Assembly (NCBI RefSeq): GCF_037023145.1
Contig: NZ_CP146091.1
Coordinates: 1,240,001 to 1,304,000 of the forward strand
Length of the DNA: 64,000 bases
Direction of reading: 5' to 3'
Source of the DNA: Ralstonia sp. RRA
GTDB lineage: Bacteria; Pseudomonadota; Gammaproteobacteria; Burkholderiales; Burkholderiaceae
Part shown: positions 18,557 to 25,922 of the stretch, piece after piece
Layout: each line of letters begins with the position of its first letter
Position numbering within the stretch: the stretch's first letter is position 1
Made by a program: the position numbers and the translations under genes
The notes under the pieces: generated by a model
Databases searched by the model: none
Seen by the model: only the letters and a program-made list of their open reading frames with translations
Told to the model about the DNA's origin: nothing

Positions 18557-19174
18557 TCAGGCGCTCTTGCGCTCCAGTTCCGCGACCATCTGCTGCAGTT
18601 CGGCTTCGAACTGCAGAAGGGCGCCCAGCATTTCGCTGATGAAATGGTCGTCGCGAAGAATGCGCTGCACGTACAGTCGAAGGCGCTCACACTGGCGCGG
18701 GTCGTAGCTGATGAAGTCCCACCAGGCGCGGCCGGTGACCATCATGTTTCCCTGCACCTGCGGCATGTGTTCCTCAGGCATGCCGCAGAGCCACGTGTTG
18801 ATGTGGACGGCTTCATCGTGCGGAGACTTGATTTCAATGCCGCCGACGGCGCTTACCAAGCCATCGGGGGAAGCGCCAATGAAGTCATATCGAGGGTGCA
18901 CGACAAAAGGGCTACGCTCGACGATGTTGCCGCTGACGAGTTCGTACGTCTGGACGGCTGCCTCCTCGACCTCAGTACCCCACGTCAGAGCCCGCCCGCC
19001 AATTTCGTGCGCGGGGGTGCCTGCCATGCGTTCAAATGCCAGCTTGCGCATGAGCGTGCCTCGTGCTGCGGTGGGCTTGCCGCCCTTGGTGGTACTGATG
19101 ATGTCGACAAAGCACGAGGCGGTCAGCTTGCCGGCACGGGCTTGGTGCCACTCTTCTGTGCGCTGATCAGCCAT
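18557..19174 (-). CDS. YqaJ/lambda-type alkaline exonuclease
   Basis: A 205-residue nuclease of the lambda-exonuclease superfamily. The start MADQRTEEWHQARAGKLTASCF is typical of YqaJ domains. Catalytic residues appear in GASPDGLVSAVGGIEIKSP (D, E-x-K) and the later QVQGNMMVTGRAWWDFISYDPR. It resects DNA ends 5' to 3' for the annealing protein encoded just upstream. ATG at 19174 has AGGAG 7 nt before it and overlaps the recT-like stop by 8 bp, so the two are translationally coupled. Confidence 0.88.
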   Translation of the reverse strand: MADQRTEEWHQARAGKLTASCFVDIISTTKGGKPTAARGTLMRKLAFERMAGTPAHEIGGRALTWGTEVEEAAVQTYELVSGNIVERSPFVVHPRYDFIGASPDGLVSAVGGIEIKSPHDEAVHINTWLCGMPEEHMPQVQGNMMVTGRAWWDFISYDPRQCERLRLYVQRILRDDHFISEMLGALLQFEAELQQMVAELERKSA

Positions 19175-19967
19175 TGCTTTGCTCCTGAGCTTGAACATCG
19201 GTCGGCGCAGCCTCACCGGTCAGCGCTTTGAGGCGCGACAGTTCGTCAGGGCCGATGGCCTTGCGGTCATCCTTGGTCAACTTTCCCCATGCATCGGCAA
19301 GCGGATCGGCGCCGCCTTCCTTGGCTACGATCTCCAGGTCGGTGATGATGTTGTTGAGGCGGTCGTCTCGCTCAGCGGGCTTCGGAAGCGCCGCTTGGGC
19401 GATTTGCGAGGGTGAAGCGTTGCGCGGCGTGATGTCTCGTTCCGTGGGGATGTCCATGACTTCTTCCGCAATCGGGATGCCCTTCAGCACGTCGCTGAAT
19501 TTGTCGCGCAGCGCGAACGCGCGTGCGCGCATCTTCTTCATTCGCTTCGGATACTGTGTCCACGGCCCAGACTTGTTCAGCAAGCCGGCCGTTTTGGCTT
19601 CGGCGTCCCCGAAACGCTCGACGTGCTCGTCGTGCCCACGGCGCTTCACCACGCAGACTGCCGTGCCGTTTTCGTCGTACTCGTTGACGTACTCGCAGGC
19701 CGGGGATGCCAGAACCAACGCGAGCACCGCATCACCCCAGAGCGAGGGGCGACCGTTGATCACGGCGATGTTCTGCATGGCCTGCATGGGCTTGAGTCCA
19801 AGCTCCATGCCCCACTGGATCGCAACAAGCACGTTGCCGGGCTTGCCCTGAAAGTCCTTGGGCACGATCGAGGAATCCGCCAGATGTCCGGCAAACTCCA
19901 TGGCCTCCTGCAGATTGCGTGGGGAAAGGTCAAACTGCTGCGGCTGGATTGCTGCTACTTCGCTCAC
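19167..19967 (-). CDS. recT: RecT-family single-strand annealing protein
   Basis: A 266-residue protein. The central region PGNVLVAIQWGMELGLKPMQAMQNIAVINGRPSLWGDAVLALVL is the RecT signature. KMKKMRARAFALRDKFSDVL and an acidic, disordered tail follow. It anneals complementary single strands made by the neighbouring exonuclease, giving the phage its own recombination system. The C-terminal tail (after about 200) would bind host SSB or gyrase-like partners, but that is inference. Confidence 0.85.
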   Translation of the reverse strand: MSEVAAIQPQQFDLSPRNLQEAMEFAGHLADSSIVPKDFQGKPGNVLVAIQWGMELGLKPMQAMQNIAVINGRPSLWGDAVLALVLASPACEYVNEYDENGTAVCVVKRRGHDEHVERFGDAEAKTAGLLNKSGPWTQYPKRMKKMRARAFALRDKFSDVLKGIPIAEEVMDIPTERDITPRNASPSQIAQAALPKPAERDDRLNNIITDLEIVAKEGGADPLADAWGKLTKDDRKAIGPDELSRLKALTGEAAPTDVQAQEQSNG

Positions 19968-20012
19968 GATGGACTCCTAACCCTAGACTCGGCCGGGTGT
20001 AATGGGTGATGG

Positions 20013-21137
20013 TTAAGCTGCTTTAGGCATTTCGGCTTCGACCACTTCGGCGGCGTCGATTGCCGAGCGCAGCTGTGCAGCGCAGAACATGTCCGGGCCT
20101 TCGACCAGCGCTGCCTTGCAGGCCGCCAGAAGCAGATGAGCAGCGCCGCGCAACTGTTCGTCGGCTGCCTGTGCCGCTGCCGCGCGTTGCGCTTCTTCGC
20201 GCTTACGTTGCTCTTCGACCTCGCGCTGTTGGCGTTCCAACTGGGCGCGCTCTTCGGCAAGACGACGCGCTTCCGCTTCCTGTGCTGCGCGTTGTGCACT
20301 CAGTTCAGCTTCTTCGGCTGCCAACTTCTCGCGGGCAACGCGGTCGGCCTCGGCGCGCTCGGCGGCGAGCTGGCGCTCGTGCGCTTCACGTTCGGCGCGC
20401 AATTGCGCTTCTTGGGTTTCGCGTTCAGCCGCTAGGCGACGCTCTTCTTCTGCGCGTGCGGCAGCGGCTTGCGCTTGGCGCTCTGCTTCTTCACGACGCA
20501 GGCGATCGAGTTCTTCGCGCTCCGCAGCCAGGCGCGCCGCTTCTTCTTCGCGGGCAACCGCTTGGGCGTGGAGCTCGCGCAGCTTGTCGAGCGTTTCGTC
20601 CTTGGCAAGCTGGGCTTGTCCTTGGAATTCCTCAAACGAGGCGTCGATCACCATGCGCTCGATGTCGCCGATGTGTTCCAAGACCAAGGCCGGCTTGCAT
20701 GTGGCCGCTGCAGCGACCGCGCCACGGATTTCGGCGATACGCTCTTGCAGCGTGGCAATCCGGCGCTTTTCAGCTTCGGCATTGGCCAGCTTTTCGCGCT
20801 CGCGCTCCGCATCCCATGCATCACGCAGGCCGCGCAGGCGATCTTCTTCCGGTTCGATGATCGCGATCAGTCGCTTCTCTTCTTCGATCACGGCCTTCGA
20901 GAACTTGGTAGCGTCGTCGCGCGCTTCCTTGCCCGCCTTGCTGATGGCGATACGCGCGTTGGCCAACGTCATCATGGCGCCATGGCATTGCTCACGGCCT
21001 GCGGGGTTCTTGATCTCGACGATGTCTGCGTGCTTTTTTGCCAGCGCCAGCAGATTGGCTTCATGCTCTTTGGTGCCAAGCGCAATTGCGGCGCGCTCGG
21101 GCAATGTGAGCGCAGTGGTTTTCTCAGCTTCGGTCAT
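20013..21137 (-). CDS. long coiled-coil phage protein
   Basis: A 374-residue protein with a globular start (MTEAEKTTALTLPERAAIALG) and a DUF1351-like middle (NPAGREQCHGAMMTLANARIAISKAGKEARDDATKFSKAVIEEEKRL). A very long Ala/Glu/Arg coiled coil runs from about residue 185 to 325. The composition would form an extended rod. It is the first large gene of the recombination block and so may organise or protect DNA ends, but this is speculation. A short folded C-terminus follows. Confidence 0.7.
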   Translation of the reverse strand: MTEAEKTTALTLPERAAIALGTKEHEANLLALAKKHADIVEIKNPAGREQCHGAMMTLANARIAISKAGKEARDDATKFSKAVIEEEKRLIAIIEPEEDRLRGLRDAWDAEREREKLANAEAEKRRIATLQERIAEIRGAVAAAATCKPALVLEHIGDIERMVIDASFEEFQGQAQLAKDETLDKLRELHAQAVAREEEAARLAAEREELDRLRREEAERQAQAAAARAEEERRLAAERETQEAQLRAEREAHERQLAAERAEADRVAREKLAAEEAELSAQRAAQEAEARRLAEERAQLERQQREVEEQRKREEAQRAAAAQAADEQLRGAAHLLLAACKAALVEGPDMFCAAQLRSAIDAAEVVEAEMPKAA

Positions 21138-21156
21138 CTTGGTTTTCTCCTCGTTG

Positions 21157-21348
21157 TTATCGAATCAGCGCGCCGGCCGCGCAGCCGACGACAAACGCCA
21201 TCACTGCGCCGCAACCGATGCCGGTGGCGATGGCCGTTGCCCAGTCTTTCCAGGTGGGCTGTGTGGCGAGCTGCGAGCCCGGGCCAAATGCCTCGGCCAG
21301 CGTGCGGTACTCGTGGTAGTCGACGATCTCGGGTGTGGGTACGCGCAT
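21157..21348 (-). CDS. small single-pass membrane protein
   Basis: A 63-residue protein, MRVPTPEIVDYHEYRTLAEAFG..., with one hydrophobic segment near the C-terminus (GIGCGAVMAFVVGCAAGALI). ATG at 21348 lies inside the stop of the gene upstream (TGATG). Function unknown; possibly a superinfection or host-envelope effector. Confidence 0.55.
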   Translation of the reverse strand: MRVPTPEIVDYHEYRTLAEAFGPGSQLATQPTWKDWATAIATGIGCGAVMAFVVGCAAGALIR

Positions 21349-21512
21349 CACAGCACCCCGTGGCGGATGAGTTCGACGACTGCCACGTAGACCATCACTC
21401 CGAGCGCAGCGATGTTCATCAGCATGTTGTTGCGCTTGCGCCGTGCGAGTTCTGCCTGGCGATTCTCGCGGTCTGCCACGCGCTGCGCGGCTTGGTCATC
21501 TGTCAGGTGCAT
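21348..21512 (-). CDS. small single-pass membrane protein
   Basis: A 54-residue protein starting MHLTDDQAAQRVADRENRQ, with a basic stretch (ARRKRNN) before one membrane helix (MLMNIAALGVMVYVAVVEL). ATG at 21512 has GGGAG upstream. The frame continues to 21638 but that part overlaps the preceding gene. Function unknown. Confidence 0.55.
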   Translation of the reverse strand: MHLTDDQAAQRVADRENRQAELARRKRNNMLMNIAALGVMVYVAVVELIRHGVL

Positions 21513-21513
21513 T

Positions 21514-21936
21514 TCAGGCTCCCGTTTTTTTCTTACGGCTATTGCCGTAGACATGCTCAAAAGCAACTTTGCGTGCCCATCCAAATTCGACGCCAAGTTG
21601 ATCGGCCAGCTTGCTTTGCCGCATAAAATCGCCCCCATGCTGGCGATTCGTTTGGAAGGTGCATGAGTGTCCAGAGCCGATCTGCAGGCGATCCATCAGT
21701 GACTGGGCACGCTCCTTATCCTTGCTGGCCTGATCCCGGATACGCAGGTGATAGTTACCGGCCGACGTCTTGTGCGGATAGAAGATCAAGCGCACGTCTG
21801 CCGATGCGAACGTCATCGCTTCGTAGTCGTGAACACCCCACGCCAGTTCACCTGGCTCGCCATCCAGAACCACGCGCGCGATCTCAAATTCGAGCTTGTA
21901 GTCCCGCTTGTATTTGCCGGCCATTGGGTCGCGCAT
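21514..21936 (-). CDS. phage protein of unknown function
   Basis: A 140-residue soluble protein starting MRDPMAGKYKRDYKLEFEIAR. ATG at 21936 is preferred because GGAG lies 6 nt upstream; ATG at 21948 is an alternative. It contains EIARVVLDGEPGELAWGVHDYEAMTF and a basic C-terminus (NSRKKKTGA). No domain is recognised. Confidence 0.6.
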   Translation of the reverse strand: MRDPMAGKYKRDYKLEFEIARVVLDGEPGELAWGVHDYEAMTFASADVRLIFYPHKTSAGNYHLRIRDQASKDKERAQSLMDRLQIGSGHSCTFQTNRQHGGDFMRQSKLADQLGVEFGWARKVAFEHVYGNSRKKKTGA

Positions 21937-21948
21937 GCCAGGCTCCAT

Positions 21949-22266
21949 TTAGGCCGGATCGAACGTCAGCGCCTGCAGCTTGCCGATGCGCTCGTTGATG
22001 TCTGCCACCTTCGCGTTGCATTCCTTGCGCAGGTGATCCTTCTCAGCGTTCAGCGCGCGGATCATCGCGGCGGCCGGATCAACGTCATCGCGTACCTCAG
22101 CAACGATGGTGTGCTCCGCGACCTTGGTGTACTTGCCATAGCCGCGCATCCCTTCTTTCGCCCATCGCTCGTAGTCGATGGAACTGAAGTGATACTTCAG
22201 ACCATCACCTTCCCAAGGCTCTTTGGGCTCAGCGAAGATCCAGCCCTTGATCTCAATCGTTTTCAT
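21949..22266 (-). CDS. phage protein of unknown function
   Basis: A 105-residue protein, MKTIEIKGWIFAEPKEPWEG..., with a beta-rich first half and a helical end (ALNAEKDHLRKECNAKVADINERIGKLQAL) likely to form a short coiled coil. It is common in appearance among early-region proteins of temperate phages. No function is assigned. Confidence 0.65.
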   Translation of the reverse strand: MKTIEIKGWIFAEPKEPWEGDGLKYHFSSIDYERWAKEGMRGYGKYTKVAEHTIVAEVRDDVDPAAAMIRALNAEKDHLRKECNAKVADINERIGKLQALTFDPA

Positions 22267-22300
22267 GTCTCATCCCCTGCTGGTTGTTCAGTGGCGGCGG

Positions 22301-22561
22301 TTAGGCGATCTGTTCCCAGTGCGCCAAATTGATCTGACGCGCCGCATGCACACGCGCCCACAAACGACCAGCAGCATCACGGCCAGCCGGTGTGTAGTCG
22401 AATCGGACTTCATGCAGGTAGGCCGTGCCGTCGCCCATCGTCACGCCCACCGCGTATGCCTCATCCGGCAGGCAAGTCATCGGGCCTTCTTCCGTGGTGA
22501 CTTGGTAGGCCGGCAGAAAATCTCGCGGATTCACAATCTGTGCTTTCTGGAACGTTGCCAT
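22301..22561 (-). CDS. phage protein of unknown function
   Basis: An 86-residue beta-rich soluble protein starting MATFQKAQIVNPRDFLPAYQ and ending NLAHWEQIA. No domain is recognised. It sits in the leftward operon with a 34-bp gap to the next gene. Confidence 0.6.
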   Translation of the reverse strand: MATFQKAQIVNPRDFLPAYQVTTEEGPMTCLPDEAYAVGVTMGDGTAYLHEVRFDYTPAGRDAAGRLWARVHAARQINLAHWEQIA

Positions 22562-22576
22562 TTCGTCATCCCCTCA

Positions 22577-22738
22577 TCAGTAGCGCCGCTTCTGCGCGCG
22601 CTCGTCGTCCAGCTCATCTAGAAACGTTTCGATCTGTCGGCTTCCACGTGTGGCCCACAGGCACGCACCGGCAAAGATCGCCAAAACTGCAACGAAGCCA
22701 AACAGCACAACCAGAACGCGGGTCTCTTCGTAGGTCAT
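22577..22738 (-). CDS. small single-pass membrane protein
   Basis: A 53-residue protein, MTYEETRVLVVLFGFVAVLAIF..., with one membrane helix and an acidic then basic tail. ATG at 22738 follows the previous stop by 7 bp. A much longer frame through this region is only a shadow of the upstream gene. Function unknown. Confidence 0.55.
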   Translation of the reverse strand: MTYEETRVLVVLFGFVAVLAIFAGACLWATRGSRQIETFLDELDDERAQKRRY

Positions 22739-22745
22739 CGAGGCC

Positions 22746-23057
22746 TCACGCTGCGTGGGGCAGGGACATGCCGAGCGAGCGCTCCAGCCGGCCGCGCGAT
22801 TCCTCTTCGGCGAGCAGGGCGTCGGCGGCTTTCTCTTCCTCGGCCACGGCATTGCGGATGTCGCGCAGGAACTGCTGCACCAGCTCGCGGCCGAGCGAAG
22901 CCATCGCGGCATCGCCAAGGTCATTGCGCAGGAGCGCGTTCGCAATGGGCGCCATGTAGACGTGCGTGTCGTCGAGGCCCTGGTCCGCGCAGTACATGCC
23001 GTTGGCCACAAGGGCTTCGCACACAAGGCGTTCCGTCTGGGTGACTGCGTTGACCAT
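22746..23057 (-). CDS. first gene of the leftward early operon, unknown function
   Basis: A 103-residue acidic helical protein, MVNAVTQTERLVCEALVANG.... ATG at 23057 has GGAGAG at good spacing; an upstream ATG in the same frame would start inside the operator region. It is the first gene after promoter PL, the place where lambda-like phages carry N or host-takeover proteins. Whether it acts as an antiterminator is not known: it lacks an obvious Arg-rich RNA-binding motif. Confidence 0.65.
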   Translation of the reverse strand: MVNAVTQTERLVCEALVANGMYCADQGLDDTHVYMAPIANALLRNDLGDAAMASLGRELVQQFLRDIRNAVAEEEKAADALLAEEESRGRLERSLGMSLPHAA

Positions 23058-23102
23058 CGCTGCTCTCCATCTGTTGGCACCGTGTGGTGCGTCGATGGAG
23101 GA

Positions 23103-23146
23103 ATAGTAGCGAATGCTACTAGCGATAGCAAGTAGCAAATGCTACT
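23103..23146 (-). promoter_or_regulatory. promoter PL with two repressor operators (OL)
   Basis: On the minus strand TTGCTA (23131-23126) and TACTAT (23108-23103) are separated by exactly 17 nt. Two operators with perfect 6-bp arms overlap it: AGTAGCGAATGCTACT (23105-23120, covering the -10) and AGTAGCAAATGCTACT (23131-23146, covering the edge of the -35). Their centres are 26 bp apart. This would drive the leftward early operon starting at 23057. Confidence 0.8.
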
Positions 23147-23183
23147 GATGGAGTGGAAATTTGTAACAGGTGGGGGCGGGCAA

Positions 23184-23212
23184 CAAAAAAGCCCGCACTT
23201 GGCGGGCTTTTA
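23184..23212. terminator. bidirectional terminator between PL and the repressor operon
   Basis: AGCCCGC and GCGGGCT (23190-23196, 23202-23208) with an A run on the left and T run on the right form a two-way terminator. It lies just after the end of the repressor/exported-protein operon and keeps it from running into PL. Confidence 0.8.
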
Positions 23213-23251
23213 TGGCGATGGGCGTTCGCCCGGTATAAATCGATGCCGCTT

Positions 23252-23605
23252 TCAATAGTCGCGTAGGCCTGGCCGTGTGCGGGCTACGCGCATGCAGGCT
23301 GCCCAAGCGTGGAAATCCCCCGTGTAGTTGAACCCGCTCTCGGCTTTACAGGTGTCCCACATCTGCTCCGAGATCGTGTTGTCGGTCCGCAGGTCGTCCA
23401 CTTCCTTGAGGCCACGCAAAAACCCGTCATAGCACCGCTTCTCAAGCGTTGGCTGGGCTTCAGCTGCCGCGAGGTCAGCGCAGCGGCGTTTCCACGATGA
23501 CCCAACGGCTTTGAGCTCCGCATCGGACATGTCTTTTGCGAGGGCCGCAGGCGTGGCCAGCAAGCTTGCAAGAAGGGCGATCAGAGCAGGTTCAACAGCT
23601 CGCAT
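23252..23605 (-). CDS. exported protein co-transcribed with the repressor (lysogenic-conversion candidate)
   Basis: A 117-residue protein with a clear cleavable signal peptide (MRAVEPALIALLASLLATPAALA, cut before KDMSD). The mature part, about 94 residues, has four Cys residues. It ends MRVARTRPGLRDY. ATG overlaps the repressor stop as TGATG, so it is translated from the repressor mRNA, the one operon active in a lysogen. The function is unknown. Location and regulation suggest a periplasmic or secreted factor expressed during lysogeny. Confidence 0.75.
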   Translation of the reverse strand: MRAVEPALIALLASLLATPAALAKDMSDAELKAVGSSWKRRCADLAAAEAQPTLEKRCYDGFLRGLKEVDDLRTDNTISEQMWDTCKAESGFNYTGDFHAWAACMRVARTRPGLRDY

Positions 23606-24423
23606 CAGAAATCCCCCATGCCAGATCGGTATTTCACCCGGCCGACGATGTCGACGTGTTCAAGCTGATCAGGTGGGACAACCAGCGACTTGTACTTAGG
23701 ATTGTCGCTAACAATGTCAATGGAACCGTTGGGCAGCTTAAACAGGCGTTTCACCAACATCTCCCCTGCATAGACCACAGCGAAGACCCCGCCGCTTGCA
23801 GGGATGCGCTTATCGGCTCTGTCCACCACGACAGTGTCATCGTTAAAGAGGCGTGTCTCCATGCTGTCGCCCCGCACTTTCACTGCCACCAAGTTCTTCG
23901 GGCTCGCGTCCAGACGCCGGATGTAGTCTGCTTGAAAGGGCAGCGGCTCTTTTTCTTCGATGTGCCAAGTCTCGCGCCCATTGCCGGCGGACAACGCGAC
24001 GTCGACGTGAGTGATCAGAACGGTGGTCTCCGGCGGCAGTTCTTCGAGCGAGCTGTAGACAGAAATAGGCCGAGCAGGGAAGCCCGTGCTTTCCGCAATC
24101 TTCTTCAACGCAGCCTCTTCGGCCTCGGATAGTTCTCGTTCACGATCAAGTCGGTCGGCTTCCTCCAGCGCCCACGCTACTTCCGAGCTTAACGAGGGAA
24201 GTTTTAGAGGGCGAAAGAACCACTGTGACATGCCAGGCAGCTCTTCGATTGTACGGATCGTCTTTTCGCTGACTGGCCGATTGCCGGACAGCATTTGCCG
24301 GACAAAGGCGCCGTCCTTGTAGCCGAGCCGTTTGCCGAACGCCGTCACGTTGCCGTCGGCAACTTTGTCCACGGCAGCCTTAAGACGCTGAACGCGCCAT
24401 TCCTGAATCTCTTTTTCGTTCAT
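23605..24423 (-). CDS. CI-like repressor with S24/LexA-type protease domain
   Basis: A 272-residue protein. The N-terminal part holds a helix-turn-helix (NVTAFGKRLGYKDGAFVRQMLSGNRPVS). The C-terminal S24 domain has the catalytic Ser in KVRGDSMETRLF and Lys in GEMLVKRLFKL. It should bind the AGTAGC-N4-GCTACT operators on both sides and be inactivated by RecA-stimulated self-cleavage. ATG at 24423 (MNEKEIQEWRVQRL) starts beside the operators with almost no leader and no clear ribosome site. The longer frame to 24546 would overlap the divergent gene. Confidence 0.9.
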   Translation of the reverse strand: MNEKEIQEWRVQRLKAAVDKVADGNVTAFGKRLGYKDGAFVRQMLSGNRPVSEKTIRTIEELPGMSQWFFRPLKLPSLSSEVAWALEEADRLDRERELSEAEEAALKKIAESTGFPARPISVYSSLEELPPETTVLITHVDVALSAGNGRETWHIEEKEPLPFQADYIRRLDASPKNLVAVKVRGDSMETRLFNDDTVVVDRADKRIPASGGVFAVVYAGEMLVKRLFKLPNGSIDIVSDNPKYKSLVVPPDQLEHVDIVGRVKYRSGMGDF

Positions 24424-24431
24424 GGCCGCAA

Positions 24432-24491
24432 CGTAGCATGCGCTACTAGAAGCATTGGCTACTTGCGGAAGGTAGCAAATGCTACTAGTAT
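24432..24491 (+). promoter_or_regulatory. promoter PR with three repressor operators (OR)
   Basis: TTGCGG (24463-24468) and TAGTAT (24486-24491) with a 17-nt spacer form PR. Three operators lie at 24432-24447 (CGTAGCATGCGCTACT), 24448-24463 (AGAAGCATTGGCTACT) and 24471-24486 (GGTAGCAAATGCTACT). The third fills the PR spacer; the first lies next to the repressor start. Predicted transcription begins at or beside 24498, the A of the cro-like ATG. Confidence 0.8.
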
Positions 24492-24497
24492 TGCTGC

Positions 24498-24761
24498 ATG
24501 AACCTCGATCAATACCTTTCATCGGATGGCGCCCTCTCTGTCGCACAGCTTCGCGAGCGGATGCAAAGCCTTGGCTATGAGGTCAAGAGCAACGCCCAGA
24601 TCCGCCAGTGGCGACACGGATACGGCGGTCGGCGTCCAGATCCGAAGAACTGCATCGGAATCGAGCGCGCGACCAACTGCGTTGTTACGCGCAAGGATTT
24701 GCGCCCCGACGACTGGCAACAGATTTGGCCGGACTGGAAGGAAGGGAAGCGATCGAAGTAG
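24498..24761 (+). CDS. YdaS/Cro-like helix-turn-helix regulator
   Basis: An 87-residue protein starting MNLDQYLSSDGALSVAQLRERM. The end IGIERATNCVVTRKDLRPDDWQQIWPDW is the YdaS signature seen in Cro-position proteins of many prophages. It would oppose the repressor at the shared operators and commit the phage to lytic growth. The ATG coincides with the expected transcription start from PR, so the mRNA is probably leaderless. A hairpin terminator follows. Confidence 0.82.
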   Translation: MNLDQYLSSDGALSVAQLRERMQSLGYEVKSNAQIRQWRHGYGGRRPDPKNCIGIERATNCVVTRKDLRPDDWQQIWPDWKEGKRSK

Positions 24762-24778
24762 CGGCATCTGAAGAAGCG

Positions 24779-24805
24779 AAAGGGCATCGGGTTTCGATGC
24801 CCTTT
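24779..24805 (+). terminator. terminator after the cro-like gene
   Basis: Perfect 11-bp arms AAAGGGCATCG and CGATGCCCTTT enclose a GGTTT loop. The T tail is short. It lies in the place of lambda tR1 and would need antitermination or leak-through for the replication genes. Confidence 0.8.
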
Positions 24806-24846
24806 ATTCGGCCTCAAGGCCAACCGGTAATCCAACCGGTAATTCG

Positions 24847-25269
24847 ATGATTTTTCACTATCACAACAAAAAAATGCAAACGACCGAGAGCCTTGAAACC
24901 CGCGCCCAGCTTGGGGTTCCGAGCGCGGCGATCCATTCGAACCCAGCGGCGGCACGTTTTCTCCCGCCGCACATCATCGCGGCTTGCGACAGCTTCCGCG
25001 CGGCGTGCGTGGTTGCCTGGGAAAACCGGGCCAACCCGCATCTGCAGAAGCGCACGCTGGCCGAGCTTTGCGGCCTGTACGCGCCGCACGTCAGCGACTA
25101 CTTCCATGCATCCGCCAGTGATACGAAGGGCAACGGCCGTCGGTCGCTGCCCGCTGAGCACATCCACGCTGTGGAGCGGGTGCTCGGCAACCGGGCAATC
25201 AGCCAGTACCTGTCCCGGCTCGCTCAATTGACGCTCATGGAAGAAGTCATCGCATCGAGGAACGCATGA
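24847..25269 (+). CDS. phage regulator-like protein of unknown function
   Basis: A 140-residue protein. The second half, LAELCGLYAPHVSDYFHASASD...LPAEHIHAVERVLGNRAISQYLSRLAQLTLMEE, reads as a helix-turn-helix-like domain found in many temperate phages of Burkholderiales right after cro. By position it could be a CII-like activator, but I do not recognise a CII motif. Start at 24847 is uncertain: neither this ATG nor the one at 24874 has a ribosome site. Confidence 0.65.
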   Translation: MIFHYHNKKMQTTESLETRAQLGVPSAAIHSNPAAARFLPPHIIAACDSFRAACVVAWENRANPHLQKRTLAELCGLYAPHVSDYFHASASDTKGNGRRSLPAEHIHAVERVLGNRAISQYLSRLAQLTLMEEVIASRNA

Positions 25270-25454
25270 ACGAACAAGAGGCGTTGCGCGTCGCCCGCGA
25301 GGCGATGAAGCGCGCCACAGAGAGACACGGCGAAGACCGGGCTGCAATCCTGGCCGACGTGGAGGAACAGGCGAACGCCGATCCAAAGCTGCTAGAGGCG
25401 TTTTCGAGGGTAGGGCATCTGCTGATCCAGTCCGAGCAAGCAGATCGCCATTGA
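25266..25454 (+). CDS. small helical phage protein
   Basis: A 62-residue protein, MNEQEALRVAREAMKRATER..., entirely helical and acidic at the end. ATG overlaps the preceding stop (ATGA). Function unknown. Confidence 0.6.
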   Translation: MNEQEALRVAREAMKRATERHGEDRAAILADVEEQANADPKLLEAFSRVGHLLIQSEQADRH

Positions 25455-25467
25455 GAGAGGGCGGGAC

Positions 25468-25761
25468 ATGCGCACCAACGTTGCCGCGTCGTCGATCGAC
25501 GCGTATTACAGCGCGCCTACGCGCACCACTGCAAAGCTGCAGTGCGACCGCATTGTCGAATGTGTCGAAGCCGTCGAAACGGCCACCATCGCCGAGATCG
25601 CGTTTCTCTTGAATATGGAGAAATCCAGCGTCTCGGGCCGGCGCAACGAACTCATCGCCGCGGGGCGCCTGGTGCTGGCTGGTGAGCGTAAGTGCGCAGT
25701 GACTGGCCGCACTGTGCAAGCCGTCAAGGTGCCGGCAAAGCAGGGGAGCCTGTTCCAATGA
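25468..25761 (+). CDS. winged-helix DNA-binding phage protein
   Basis: A 97-residue protein. ATIAEIAFLLNMEKSSVSGRRNELIAAGRLVLAGERKCAVTGRTVQAVKV is a winged helix-turn-helix with a following beta wing. RBS GAGGGCGGG precedes the ATG at 25468. It may control replication-gene expression or act in initiation; the role is not established. Confidence 0.65.
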   Translation: MRTNVAASSIDAYYSAPTRTTAKLQCDRIVECVEAVETATIAEIAFLLNMEKSSVSGRRNELIAAGRLVLAGERKCAVTGRTVQAVKVPAKQGSLFQ

Positions 25762-25922
25762 GCGCCCAATCTCAGCCCGTAGTCGACAGGCGCCGGCAAC
25801 TGCTGGATGAGCTACTGCATCGCATGACGGTTGCCCAATCGATCGAGGTGCGCGTGCAGCTTTGCGCTGAAGCCAAGCGTGAACTCGACAAGATCATTCC
25901 TGCTCCAGGAGGCTCGCAGTAA
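25758..25922 (+). CDS. small helical phage protein
   Basis: A 54-residue protein, MSAQSQPVVDRRRQLLDELL..., mostly helical. ATG overlaps the preceding stop as ATGA and the stop overlaps the next start as TAATG. That packing is the main support. Function unknown. Confidence 0.6.
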   Translation: MSAQSQPVVDRRRQLLDELLHRMTVAQSIEVRVQLCAEAKRELDKIIPAPGGSQ

